Shown here piece by piece: positions 16,337 to 24,343 of a DNA stretch of 42,241 nt. The DNA is taken from NCBI GenBank assembly GCA_023662835.1, contig JAMPII010000017.1, forward strand, positions 1 to 42,241, read 5' to 3'. How positions within the stretch are numbered: the stretch's first letter is position 1; every line of letters begins with the position of its first letter. The translations under genes were made by a program, and so were the position numbers. Source of the stretch: Muribaculaceae bacterium. GTDB lineage: Bacteria > Bacteroidota > Bacteroidia > Bacteroidales > Muribaculaceae. Under the pieces are notes generated by a model. The model was given only the letters and a program-made list of their open reading frames with translations. It searched no databases and was not told the DNA's origin.

Positions 16337-17560
16337 GAAGAGATACGCCGCAGCGATGCCGGCTACCGATCCAGTGATATCGGCAAGCAACGCATAGGGA
16401 ACGGCATAACGCGTGCGCGTAACGCCGACAGAACCGAAGTAAACTGCCAGAATATAGAAGGTGGTGTCGGTGCTGCCTTGTACGGCTGCTGCCACGCGTG
16501 AACAGAATGCATCGGCACCATGAGTGTTCATCAAATCAACCATAAGCCCACGGCTGCCTGATCCGCTGAGTGGTTTCATCAGCGCTGTCGGAAGAGCCTC
16601 AACCCATTCAGTATCAAAGCCCAGCCAAGCAACTGATGCCGTCATTCCTTGGGTTATATAGTCCATTGCGCCTGAGGCTCTTAGCATTCCTATTCCAACT
16701 AGAATAGCTACTAAATATGGTATTATCATGACTGCAGTTTGAAACCCCTCCTTCGCTCCTTCAATAAAAGCATCGTACATATTAATATTTTTTCTTAATC
16801 CAGCTAAGATAAATATAACTATAACACTGAACAACAATATGTTTGCCACAAATGTAGAGTAAAGCTCAACATGCTCTTTATCCATTTGAGAAAAGAGATA
16901 AACTATACTGCCAATTATGGCAGATAATCCTAATAGCCAAGCAATTAATACTTTATCAAGTAACCGGATGCGCTGCTTTATGCACATGGCTACAATGCCA
17001 ACCAAAGTGGAAATGAAAGTAGCCAGCAATATGGGCATAAAAACATCAGTCGGATTCGCGGCTCCGGCCTGAGCGCGATACATCATTATGCCAATAGGAA
17101 TGAAACATAATCCCGAGGCATTAAGAATGAGGAACATCAGCATCGCGTCGGTTGCTGTATCCTTTTGCTTGTTTAGCTCCTGCATCTCCTTCATGGCTTT
17201 GAGTCCAAGCGGGGTGGCAGCATTATCAAGTCCAAGCATATTAGCCGAAACGTTCATGAATATAGAACCCATGGCCGGATGGTTCTTTGGTATTCCTGGA
17301 AAAAGGCGGCAAAACAGTGGAGAAATCATGCGCCCGAACATTTGTATAACTCCGGCACGTTCACCTATCTTCATCAAGCCGAGCCAAAGCGACAAGATGC
17401 CTGTAAGTCCTAAAGCAATCTCGAAAGCTTGTGCTGCAGAATTGAACGATGCTCCCATAATCTGACTCCAAACCGTGAGGTCGCCTGCGAAAACTGTTTT
17501 ACCAACAGCAACCGCAAACGCAATAAGAAAAAATGCAATCCAAATGTAATTCAGAGCCAT
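16328..17560 (-). CDS. Nucleoside recognition (GATE) domain membrane protein, SpmA-SpmB fusion type
   Basis: This 410-residue protein with about eight to ten hydrophobic helices has two nucleoside-recognition (GATE) halves. The first half holds AFEIALGLTGILSLWLGLMKIGE, MNVSANMLGLDNAATPLGLKAMKE (the SpmA signature) and LNASGLCFIPI. The second, SpmB-like half holds EGAKEGFQTAVMIIPYLVAILVGIGMLRASG and KPLSGSGSRGLMVD, then QGSTDTTFYILAVYFGSVGV. In Bacillus the separate SpmA and SpmB proteins affect spore core dehydration. In non-sporing Bacteroidota the fused form is common and its substrate is unknown. The stop lies next to the ybeY promoter, and a promoter candidate lies just upstream at 17577. 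Confidence 0.85.
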   Translation of the reverse strand: MALNYIWIAFFLIAFAVAVGKTVFAGDLTVWSQIMGASFNSAAQAFEIALGLTGILSLWLGLMKIGERAGVIQMFGRMISPLFCRLFPGIPKNHPAMGSIFMNVSANMLGLDNAATPLGLKAMKEMQELNKQKDTATDAMLMFLILNASGLCFIPIGIMMYRAQAGAANPTDVFMPILLATFISTLVGIVAMCIKQRIRLLDKVLIAWLLGLSAIIGSIVYLFSQMDKEHVELYSTFVANILLFSVIVIFILAGLRKNINMYDAFIEGAKEGFQTAVMIIPYLVAILVGIGMLRASGAMDYITQGMTASVAWLGFDTEWVEALPTALMKPLSGSGSRGLMVDLMNTHGADAFCSRVAAAVQGSTDTTFYILAVYFGSVGVTRTRYAVPYALLADITGSVAGIAAAYLFFA

Positions 17561-17576
17561 TATAATATTCTTTTTA

Positions 17577-17607
17577 CAAAGATAAGCCTAAATAAACAAA
17601 TTGGAAA
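17577..17607 (-). promoter_or_regulatory. Promoter of the nucleoside-recognition gene
   Basis: On the - strand TATCTTTG (17577-17584) matches the -7 consensus TAnnTTTG, with TTTC (17604-17607) 19 bases upstream as a one-mismatch -33 box. The start codon is only 17 bases further on. Confidence 0.45.
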
Positions 17608-17728
17608 CCTAGTTTAAAAAAAATTTATTTCGTCAAAAACTGGGTTAACTAACTAACTATTAATGCAATGTATTATATTTTGATGGCATGAGAATTGAAA
17701 ATTCATTCTCTCCCCTACCCTTTTGCAT

Positions 17729-17771
17729 AAAAAATTGACGGAGGCCACGTCAAAAATTGACGCAGCCTCCG
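17729..17771 (-). terminator. Intrinsic terminator of the GH106 rhamnosidase gene
   Basis: On the - strand the arms CGGAGGC and GCCTCCG (complements of 17765-17771 and 17739-17745) form the base of a hairpin that continues, after a two-base internal mismatch, with GCGTC-type pairing around an AATTTTT loop. The stem is followed by TCAATTTTTT. It lies about 65 bases after the stop codon. Confidence 0.75.
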
Positions 17772-17836
17772 CGGTAAGCTATGTAAACTGATTTATTACT
17801 AATTGAAGTTTCCCAATTTCTGAGAATGCATATATA

Positions 17837-20800
17837 CTAGTATTTTTCGAGGGTGACAGGACCGAGTAGACCAGACGACTGCAATTCGTCGTTTGGCGTC
17901 CATATCTGGATATTGGTCCATGTGGAGCGCTGATCTTCGGGAAGCGAGAGGTCGCCAATAATGCGATTCTTGTAGTTGTTTACGACAGCCACTTCAATTT
18001 CGTTGTCGCCTGCTTTAAGAAGCGGAGTAACGTTAACTGAATAAGGAGCTGTCCAAACGCCTCCCGCATCCTGGCCATTCACTTTTACTGTGGCCATAAC
18101 CATGACCTTACCGAGGTTCAGACGATAGGTCGCAGCCGTGTCAACTTCTGCAACGGGGAGCACTGTCTTGTAAACAGCAGTTCCAGAGAAGTTACGAACA
18201 GAGTCGGTTGGGTATGATGTCCAATCGGCCAGCTGATCCATAACAACAGGTTGTTTTGGACCGCGCCGACGGGTGTCGAAAGTAACTGTCCATGGCGTAG
18301 AAACTGTGTCGACAACAACAGGAGAGGGGAAGTTCTTACCGCCTTCAACTTTTTCAATGTTTCCTTTGCGGAACACTATAAACCAGCTCTGAAGGGGTTC
18401 GAAGCTAACCGGCATAGTGTATTTACCGTTGGCCGATTCGCCTTCAGGAAGCGTGCGCACTTCGCCTGTCGTAGCATCCCAAGCTTGAGCGTACATTCCA
18501 TCGGGAACTCGGAAGGTAGCAGTGATTTCCAGCCGACTTTCAGTTGGGTTTGCCAAGAAGTAGATTTGCGCGTCGGCCAATGTACGATGTATAAATAGGG
18601 GTAATTGTTCGCCTTGAGGAACAGACAGGTCGGGTTCAACGCCGATAGCATTGAAGATGTCGGCAATAGAGGTATTGGTCCAAACGGTTCCTTTTCCAAC
18701 TTTTGCAGAGTTTTCTCCCTCCTTCATCGACCACATCTTGTCGGCCAGCTGGGCAACTTTTTTATCTGCCTCAGGATAGCCCTGCAACGAAGGTGAACGA
18801 AGAGGTTTAGGACCAAGAATGTTCAAGCCATCTTCAACCAGCTTGTTGATTTTTTCAAGCATTTCAGGACGTATTGTCTCCTGTTTTGGAAGAACCAAAA
18901 GGCTATATTCCATGCCTGAGTCGAGTACCAATTTACCTTTGACAACCTTGGCGTGTTCTTTCAGAATTTCACCATTGATGTAGTCGAACGAATATCCGGC
19001 AGGAAGTTCGGGGTCGCATACACCAGTCATTTTCGGAGCATCCTCACCAATGAAATAGGCAACATCGGCTACGTAGCGTCCCTGTTGAAGCATGTAGTTG
19101 CAGCGTTTCAAGTAGTTGAAGAATGTTGATGCCTGTGAGAACCATGTGTTCTTACGGTTGAATTCGTTGCCAAACCAAGCCGACAAACCGGGTTCAATTG
19201 TGTCGTCGCGCTGCTGGATATATAAGTGGAGCAAAGTAGCGTTGATACCTTCTGTAAAGAAGCGGTCGACACGCTGCTTCATTATGGCCGGATAGCGAGA
19301 GAAGACAGGGCCTCCCGAGGTGCATGATTCAGCCCAAATTACGTTTTTACCATAAGTGTGGCCGCAAGAAGAAGCTGCGCGGTTCTCGATGTCGCCAAGT
19401 GAACCTTCACTCCAGAACTCGCCACCAATTTCGTCACTCTTTCCGCCATACATAAGGAATTCAGATGGGAATCCCCAGTGACCATAGTTTTCAAGCCATG
19501 TTTTCAAACCATTTTTGTTGGCAATTTCCTTTAGTCCGCCAACATATTCGGTAGCTACGAGGTCGGCAACCAAACGACGCAAGTCCCAAAGGAAACGGTT
19601 TGTTATGTCAGGCGATCCAACTACAACTCCGTTCAAAGTTGGTATATAAGGAACAGGAGAATAACCGTAGCGTTGTTCAAACTTCTCAGCTAGTTCTTCG
19701 GTCCAGTTCAAACCACCGGTTTCGTAGCTATCCTCAACAAAATATTTGAATGTGGTTCTGTCTTCAGCCGGAACACGTTTCATTATTTCGCCGATGTATG
19801 AATCGAAGTGATACTGCAAATGTTTTTTGCTTATCTTATCAACTTCTAAACCAGTAGCTTCGGGAGTTGCAGGACTGTTTACAACACCGGTTGTTTCCAA
19901 CATTACGCGTTCAACAGTCCATTCGCCTTGAGGAACATTCCATGTTATGTTGCCCTCAGCGTCGGGTTTAGCATCGATAACTATAACCTTTTCTGGATCT
20001 ATTACCAGGTCGGAAGCAGTGTTTTCAGGCTGGTCGGGCCACATGTACTGATCCCACATTGGCAATGGTTGCTGGAACATTTTTGCAAGCGATTTTTCAG
20101 CAAAGCGCTCAACCATTGGCGCCTCGGAAAGAACAACTTCAACCTCGCCATTTCCTGATCCGGCCATTTCAACCATGTATTCTTCGGCTGTTACTTCGGG
20201 AAGCGATTCAACAACAGGAGCATACGCGTTGAAACCTACAATGTTGTTTGGATTGTAACGGTCAACAACAAAGTTCTTTATCATCTTCCAATCGCCTTGG
20301 CCGCTACGCTGGTAAAGGTTTAGCATAGCGTTGAAAGGAGTGTTTACTGTCACAGCAATCGAACGCATTTTTGCATCAGCCTTTTCGGGTTTGATTGTTT
20401 GCTGAACAGGTTTACCTGCCGTGAAGTTGAATTTGGTTTTAGCCGCGAAAGCTTCGGGAAGAGCCGGATAAGCTATCACCATCAAATCCTGAGCTGTATC
20501 GCTGACTGCTGCAAGTTTGATTGTTTGCTCACCTTCACCTTTAACATTCACTGAGGTTGTTGCAATATGGCGCATCGACTGTTCGGGTTTGATCCACGGG
20601 CCACCCGACTGGCTCCATCCGGGACAGTTGAACATACCTATTTCAATGCCAAGTTCCGAAGCACGTTTAAGCGCTGCATGAATGGTTTCCCAATACAGTT
20701 CGGAGTTATACTTGGCATCGCCGGCAGGGATGTTTTCCACGCCCTGTATGCCGATGAAAGCACGGCCTATTCCGGCTTCTTTCATAGCTTCTAGGTCCTT

Positions 20801-20992
20801 AATAGCACCTTCAGGAGTGAGATTGTCGTTGAGCCAATACCAGTAAACTGCTATTGGTGTTTCGGTATTCACATCCTTGAAATTCTTCTCGATAGTTGCG
20901 ATATCAGGCGCTTCGTTTTTGGAGTCGCACGACCACATCGTGCCAACAATCAAAGCAAGTCCTGACGCGTAAAGCAAATTTTTTAGTCGCAT
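17837..20992 (-). CDS. GH106 family glycoside hydrolase, probable alpha-L-rhamnosidase lipoprotein
   Basis: The 1051-residue product begins with a hydrophobic segment ending in a cysteine (LIVGTMWSCDSKN), a likely lipoprotein signal that would place it on the outer membrane or periplasmic face. Residues from about 45 on read PIAVYWYWLNDNLTPEGAIKDLEAMKEAGIG in pieces typical of GH106, with FNCPGWSQSGGPWI, EDSYETGGLNWTEE and WAESCTSGGP further on. The C-terminal part has a beta-sandwich galactose-binding-like domain with WTAPYSVNVTPLL. GH106 enzymes remove terminal alpha-L-rhamnose from rhamnogalacturonan and similar plant glycans with inversion. The gene stands alone, with its own terminator; no SusC/SusD pair or regulator is next to it. 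Confidence 0.85.
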   Translation of the reverse strand: MRLKNLLYASGLALIVGTMWSCDSKNEAPDIATIEKNFKDVNTETPIAVYWYWLNDNLTPEGAIKDLEAMKEAGIGRAFIGIQGVENIPAGDAKYNSELYWETIHAALKRASELGIEIGMFNCPGWSQSGGPWIKPEQSMRHIATTSVNVKGEGEQTIKLAAVSDTAQDLMVIAYPALPEAFAAKTKFNFTAGKPVQQTIKPEKADAKMRSIAVTVNTPFNAMLNLYQRSGQGDWKMIKNFVVDRYNPNNIVGFNAYAPVVESLPEVTAEEYMVEMAGSGNGEVEVVLSEAPMVERFAEKSLAKMFQQPLPMWDQYMWPDQPENTASDLVIDPEKVIVIDAKPDAEGNITWNVPQGEWTVERVMLETTGVVNSPATPEATGLEVDKISKKHLQYHFDSYIGEIMKRVPAEDRTTFKYFVEDSYETGGLNWTEELAEKFEQRYGYSPVPYIPTLNGVVVGSPDITNRFLWDLRRLVADLVATEYVGGLKEIANKNGLKTWLENYGHWGFPSEFLMYGGKSDEIGGEFWSEGSLGDIENRAASSCGHTYGKNVIWAESCTSGGPVFSRYPAIMKQRVDRFFTEGINATLLHLYIQQRDDTIEPGLSAWFGNEFNRKNTWFSQASTFFNYLKRCNYMLQQGRYVADVAYFIGEDAPKMTGVCDPELPAGYSFDYINGEILKEHAKVVKGKLVLDSGMEYSLLVLPKQETIRPEMLEKINKLVEDGLNILGPKPLRSPSLQGYPEADKKVAQLADKMWSMKEGENSAKVGKGTVWTNTSIADIFNAIGVEPDLSVPQGEQLPLFIHRTLADAQIYFLANPTESRLEITATFRVPDGMYAQAWDATTGEVRTLPEGESANGKYTMPVSFEPLQSWFIVFRKGNIEKVEGGKNFPSPVVVDTVSTPWTVTFDTRRRGPKQPVVMDQLADWTSYPTDSVRNFSGTAVYKTVLPVAEVDTAATYRLNLGKVMVMATVKVNGQDAGGVWTAPYSVNVTPLLKAGDNEIEVAVVNNYKNRIIGDLSLPEDQRSTWTNIQIWTPNDELQSSGLLGPVTLEKY

Positions 20993-21072
20993 AGATTGGT
21001 TTTCAGGTTTTGCGTTTATGGTTAATTATGTTAATTTTTTTGCTGATAATGCGCGTAAATGCCTATTTTTAA

Positions 21073-21080
21073 CAAAATTA
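21073..21080 (-). promoter_or_regulatory. Possible -7 element for the GH106 gene
   Basis: On the - strand this is TAATTTTG, matching TAnnTTTG, 80 bases before the start codon. No TTTG lies at the expected -33 spacing. The surrounding 185-base gap (20993-21177) is AT-rich and otherwise empty. Confidence 0.3.
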
Positions 21081-21177
21081 ATATTAACACAAAACATATG
21101 TTGTCTGAAAAGTATCAATAAACGACACGTTTCCGACAATTACTGTTTCTTTTTAAGAAATGATGTTTCTTAGCTTG

Positions 21178-21828
21178 TTACCAAAAGCGATAAACCTCTT
21201 TCAGCGCAGGATTCTCCATTATGCTGACGGGAGATGTGCCCGGTTCACCTTGTGGCACTGGCAGTCCCCTACTATCGTAGATATTTTTCCAGAATGGTAG
21301 TATGTTACCTTCAGGTCCTTTAAAATTCAATGGTATATAGTTGAACATCTTTTCACCTTTAGAGGTATTGAATGCTATCTGTATTAATTCGGAACAATAT
21401 ACAGCTCCATTATCGCGAAGAAACACCCAATCGTAAGGTTCACCTAAATGCTGCAAGGCAATAGAAATTGCCTTGGTAATCTCTTTGTTTGTGAAGAACG
21501 GCGACTCTACCCTTTTCACCATAACCATTGGCTTTCCATCTGTGCTTTTAGCCGAACCATCAATAAAATCATTGAAGGGTGTTATACAAACTCCCAGCCT
21601 GGGCTCAGCCTCGATAATATAAGCATTTTCGGGGGTTCCTCCGTGCAAAACAAAGGCAACATGAATAGGGCGGAAAGCAACAGTATCGGCCGTTGTTGAA
21701 GCTGCTATAGACTGAGAAAATGCAGAAGTTCCTGCCCCTTGAAAAAGTATATCGCCTTGCTGAGGCTCATAACACTTAACAGACAGTGCACTAATAAGAT
21801 AAACTATAATTGCAAATAATTTTTTCAT
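21178..21828 (-). CDS. YiiX-type permuted papain-like amidase/peptidase, exported
   Basis: The likely product has 216 residues, starting MKKLFAIIVYLISALSVKC, a signal peptide; eight residues of extra open frame upstream lack any family match. The mature part shows the permuted NlpC/P60-like layout: QQGDILFQGAG, then a His in RPIHVAFVLHGG, and late in the chain the likely nucleophile Cys in AVYCSELIQIAF. Related proteins (YiiX, YebB-like) are periplasmic cysteine hydrolases thought to act on peptide or amide bonds of the envelope or of lipids. It follows the phosphopantetheinyl transferase gene by 28 bases and is the last gene of the gldD-sfp unit. The substrate is unknown. Confidence 0.75.
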   Translation of the reverse strand: MKKLFAIIVYLISALSVKCYEPQQGDILFQGAGTSAFSQSIAASTTADTVAFRPIHVAFVLHGGTPENAYIIEAEPRLGVCITPFNDFIDGSAKSTDGKPMVMVKRVESPFFTNKEITKAISIALQHLGEPYDWVFLRDNGAVYCSELIQIAFNTSKGEKMFNYIPLNFKGPEGNILPFWKNIYDSRGLPVPQGEPGTSPVSIMENPALKEVYRFW

Positions 21829-21856
21829 TGTTTCGAGATGATAAACCATCAATATT

Positions 21857-22393
21857 CTATATAATTTGAATCACTATCGACAAACAAACATCTTTCTCAA
21901 TCCACTCTGTCACATAGCTATATCGTCTAGTATCTACCCTACAATTACCATTCGAATCGAACGATATATCTTTTTTAATGTCTATTCCTGATCGACGAGC
22001 GGCTTTATATGCAGCTTCCATAATAGTCCACGACTGCAGTAGTGACGCTTCATTTAAAGCCCACTTTTTCTGCGATTCTGCGGTAAGATATTTATCTTTC
22101 ACCCTCTCCAATTGGCTGCGCCATCTTTCTATGTCCAATCCGAAGATGCACTCCCCTACTCCAACAGCAACATGACTATTGCAATGACTTACTGAAATGC
22201 AGATATTTCTCTTTCCTGACAAGTAAGGAGCGCCATCGTCATAATGGTATATCTCCCCTACTTCATCGCCTGTTAAATCTTTAATTAGTCGCAACACAGC
22301 GTGCTTTTCCCGCTCCCTTTTAGGCAATTCAAGCTCGTCGGGCAAATAGCTGTCAACAACTATTTTTACACCCGATATATCAAAAATTTTCAT
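21857..22393 (-). CDS. 4'-phosphopantetheinyl transferase superfamily protein (Sfp-type)
   Basis: This 178-residue protein is expected to move the phosphopantetheine arm of CoA to a serine of a carrier protein. Diagnostic features are the ISVSHCNSHVAVGVG stretch (residues 66-80), the Mg-binding FGLDIERW (D87, E89) and the SWTIMEAAYKAA motif (W122, E126, K130). It is shorter than classic Sfp. Its start overlaps the gldD stop by four bases, giving tight coupling. The same pairing of a gldD homologue with an Sfp-like gene occurs, from memory, in gliding flavobacteria. No polyketide or peptide synthetase is nearby, so a fatty-acid or other carrier protein encoded elsewhere is the likely target. 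Confidence 0.85.
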   Translation of the reverse strand: MKIFDISGVKIVVDSYLPDELELPKREREKHAVLRLIKDLTGDEVGEIYHYDDGAPYLSGKRNICISVSHCNSHVAVGVGECIFGLDIERWRSQLERVKDKYLTAESQKKWALNEASLLQSWTIMEAAYKAARRSGIDIKKDISFDSNGNCRVDTRRYSYVTEWIEKDVCLSIVIQII

Positions 22394-22959
22394 AGCGACG
22401 AAACCATTTTTATCATATCCTGCTCAACTGCATCAACTATCGGTTTTATCATTTCCGTATCGCCCCGACTTTTCATTTCCAGCGAACCGTAAATTAGCGT
22501 TCCGTTGTTGTTGTCGTAAGCCAACATTTGAACAGGAGTTACATCTGCGTTTGCTGCCTTAACTACAATACCTTCAAAATTGGTGTTTTTCAGCTCGGTA
22601 AGTTCAGTATGGTTCGAACCTACGTTCATTTCTATTCTTTGCATTCTGTTTGCCAGAGCCTCAGGAAGTTTATCTTTAGATAGATGCTGAACAGAAAGGT
22701 GAATTACAGACCCACCATATATGTCATAAATAATATCTATCCATAAAGTGCTATCGTCATTCTTAACTGTCTGTCGACGTGTTTGTGCGTTGGCCAATAT
22801 GGTAAGCATTGGCTTAGCTTGCTCCACCTCGGTATAAAAAGTATCGGCCAGCTGGATGCGAGGGTATGCGACAGGCCTTGGCGTTGCCACCTTACTATTA
22901 TTGCTGCATCCCGCTTGCAGCAACACCATCATTAGTATGTATAACAGATTTCTTTTCAT
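22390..22959 (-). CDS. gldD: GldD-like lipoprotein
   Basis: The likely product has 189 residues, starting MKRNLLYILMMVLLQAGCSN, a lipoprotein signal with a good lipobox (LQAGC). I reject a 38-residue extension in the open frame because it has no signal-like features. The mature protein begins PRPVAYPRIQLADTFY and continues with WIDIIYDIYGGSVIHLSVQHL and YGSLEMKSRGD, matching GldD proteins (in which a proline-rich PRGYFRI-type start and a late LRGALYF-type strand are usual). GldD is needed for gliding and chitin use in Flavobacterium, but homologues occur in many non-gliding Bacteroidota, where the role is unclear. It is the first gene of a unit with sfp and the amidase gene. No promoter of the usual type is obvious upstream. 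Confidence 0.7.
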   Translation of the reverse strand: MKRNLLYILMMVLLQAGCSNNSKVATPRPVAYPRIQLADTFYTEVEQAKPMLTILANAQTRRQTVKNDDSTLWIDIIYDIYGGSVIHLSVQHLSKDKLPEALANRMQRIEMNVGSNHTELTELKNTNFEGIVVKAANADVTPVQMLAYDNNNGTLIYGSLEMKSRGDTEMIKPIVDAVEQDMIKMVSSL

Positions 22960-22966
22960 AAGAAAT

Positions 22967-22996
22967 TCAAGTTTTTCAATAGCTTTAAAAACTTGA
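22967..22996. repeat. Inverted repeat in the gldD leader
   Basis: The arms TCAAGTTTTT (22967-22976) and AAAAACTTGA (22987-22996) are perfect 10-base complements around a ten-base spacer, 8 bases upstream of the gldD start codon. A related short palindrome TCAAGTTT/AAACTTGA lies at 28592-28610 between ispF and porV. It could form a hairpin in the gldD leader or be an operator. Confidence 0.5.
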
Positions 22997-23022
22997 GGGT
23001 TAAAATATAATGAATAATGAAT

Positions 23023-23075
23023 AAAAAAAGAATGAGTAAATGCTCCTTCAAAAAAGAAATTGCAATTACTCATTC
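23023..23075 (-). terminator. Intrinsic terminator of tRNA-Asp
   Basis: On the - strand GAATGAGTAA (complement of 23066-23075) and TTACTCATTC (complement of 23030-23039) form a perfect 10-bp stem with a 26-base loop that can pair further inside. Seven T follow almost at once (23023-23029). It lies about 15 bases after the tRNA 3' end. Confidence 0.75.
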
Positions 23076-23089
23076 TCCTCTCTCCTCAG

Positions 23090-23163
23090 CGGTGCGTACG
23101 GGACTCGAACCCGTGACCCCATGCGTGACAGGCATGTATTCTAACCAACTGAACTAACGCACC
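23090..23163 (-). tRNA. trnD: tRNA-Asp (GTC)
   Basis: The 74 bases fold into a standard cloverleaf. The acceptor arms GGTGCGT and ACGCACC pair perfectly, the D arm contains AGTTCAGTTGGTTAGAAT, the anticodon stem CATGC/GCATG encloses the loop CTGTCAC with anticodon GTC, and the T arm reads CACGGGTTCGAGTCCCGT. The discriminator base is G, as expected for aspartate tRNA. The 3' CCA is not encoded. It has its own promoter and terminator, forming a separate transcription unit between the gldD and LPS kinase operons. Confidence 0.97.
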
Positions 23164-23205
23164 AGTTATGGGGGAAACGCTCATGACCTCTGTCATTTGC
23201 GTCAG

Positions 23206-23237
23206 CAAAGTTAGATGCTTTTTTTATTTCTACCAAA
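23206..23237 (-). promoter_or_regulatory. Promoter of tRNA-Asp
   Basis: On the - strand TTTG (complement of 23234-23237) and TAACTTTG (complement of 23206-23213) are separated by exactly 20 bases, a perfect fit to the Bacteroidota -33/-7 consensus. The predicted start near 23200 leaves about 37 bases before the mature tRNA. Confidence 0.7.
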
Positions 23238-23272
23238 TATTTTTTATAAAAAATTTATCAATTATTTGCTAT

Positions 23273-24340
23273 CTATTCAAAACCAAACAGATATGGAATA
23301 TATTTTTTTCTTAGCTTCCATCTAAGTTTTAGTTTACGGAAAAGATTAAGGGGTTTTTTCTTTAATTTTTTCTTATAATTAGCTATAAAATCATCGACAG
23401 CAGCTAATACGCGTTCCGAATTATGACCGTCGCGATGTGCTTCGAATGAAGCTACATACTTTTCTATTGCTTTCATCAATTCAGGCGGACGCGTAAGTGC
23501 TATCTCCAATGCATCGCCTACCTGATCCGGGGCTGTACAGTTAATTATATGCGGTCCTGGATATGTATTGTTATATGTAACTACAGGTTTGCCTGTCAAC
23601 ATCATCTCAAGTATAATGGAGGAGTTGTCGCACAACATAGCATCGGCCTGAGCCAGAGTTGGCAATCCTTCGTATCCGTCGAGAAAGCGCACATTGGAAT
23701 GACGCGAAGCCATAGCCTTATATGATTCGATGAGCTTTTTATCGCGTAGCAATGGATGAAAAGTTATAACCCAATCCCAAGGTTTTTCCGAAGCCAGATT
23801 GTCTATAATTTTCAGCATTTGCGGAGCCGATGTTACGCCTTGTGTAAAAGTTGTAGCGTAATAAACGCATTTTCTTTGGCGAGGCAGATCCTTAACAGCC
23901 CCTTCTCTGAAAAATTCATCTACGCGACACCAACCCGTTTCATATGTCTTAAAGAACCCCAGAGCCTCTTCTCGCTGTTTAAAACCTGGTGTGTTTCTTG
24001 GTCCTTGCGAACAGTAAATATCAAACCACCCGCGTATACGATAATGGTTGTCGGGCTTGTTTAACCGCTTCGGTATGTTATAGCCATGCAATAGATTCAC
24101 CTTTACGCCTGGGAAAAAGTCGTACACTATGTTTCCTGCCGCCAACACTGCCAAAGGATTATATTCCTTAACCTGCTTGAAAGATAAAAGCCTTTCTTCC
24201 GTCTCAGTTAATCTATCAGTACATGTATCCTCCAAAAACCACTTAACTTCATGGCCTTGCCTTAATATCTCATCTTGCAAAGGGCGTAAAATATGGTAAG
24301 CGTAATCGTAGGATGCAAACAGTAGATAGCGCTTTTTCAT
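23273..24340 (-). CDS. CDP-glycerol glycerophosphotransferase-like protein
   Basis: The 355 residues resemble the C-terminal GT-B domain of the CDP-glycerol:glycerophosphotransferase family (TagB/TagF-like), which moves glycerol phosphate or related groups to a sugar acceptor. Visible marks are VKVNLLHGYNIPKRL (a family His-Gly segment), WDWVITFHPLLRDKKLIE, and the donor-site region ADAMLCDNSSIILEMMLTGKPVV. A basic C-terminus (KKKLKKKPLNLFRKLKLRWKLRKK, in pieces) suggests membrane association. It follows the Kdo-kinase-like gene by three bases. In a Gram-negative the likely acceptor is the LPS core or a surface glycan rather than teichoic acid. A ribitol or other phospho-polyol donor is also possible. 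Confidence 0.8.
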   Translation of the reverse strand: MKKRYLLFASYDYAYHILRPLQDEILRQGHEVKWFLEDTCTDRLTETEERLLSFKQVKEYNPLAVLAAGNIVYDFFPGVKVNLLHGYNIPKRLNKPDNHYRIRGWFDIYCSQGPRNTPGFKQREEALGFFKTYETGWCRVDEFFREGAVKDLPRQRKCVYYATTFTQGVTSAPQMLKIIDNLASEKPWDWVITFHPLLRDKKLIESYKAMASRHSNVRFLDGYEGLPTLAQADAMLCDNSSIILEMMLTGKPVVTYNNTYPGPHIINCTAPDQVGDALEIALTRPPELMKAIEKYVASFEAHRDGHNSERVLAAVDDFIANYKKKLKKKPLNLFRKLKLRWKLRKKYIPYLFGFE

Positions 24341-24343
24341 ATA

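Larger units (their letters stand above)
17561..17836. other. Intergenic region between divergent-function minus-strand genes
   Basis: This 276-base gap holds the promoter of the nucleoside-recognition gene on its left and the terminator of the GH106 gene at 17729-17771. The middle (17610-17725) is AT-rich and I see no gene, RNA or repeat in it. Confidence 0.6.
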
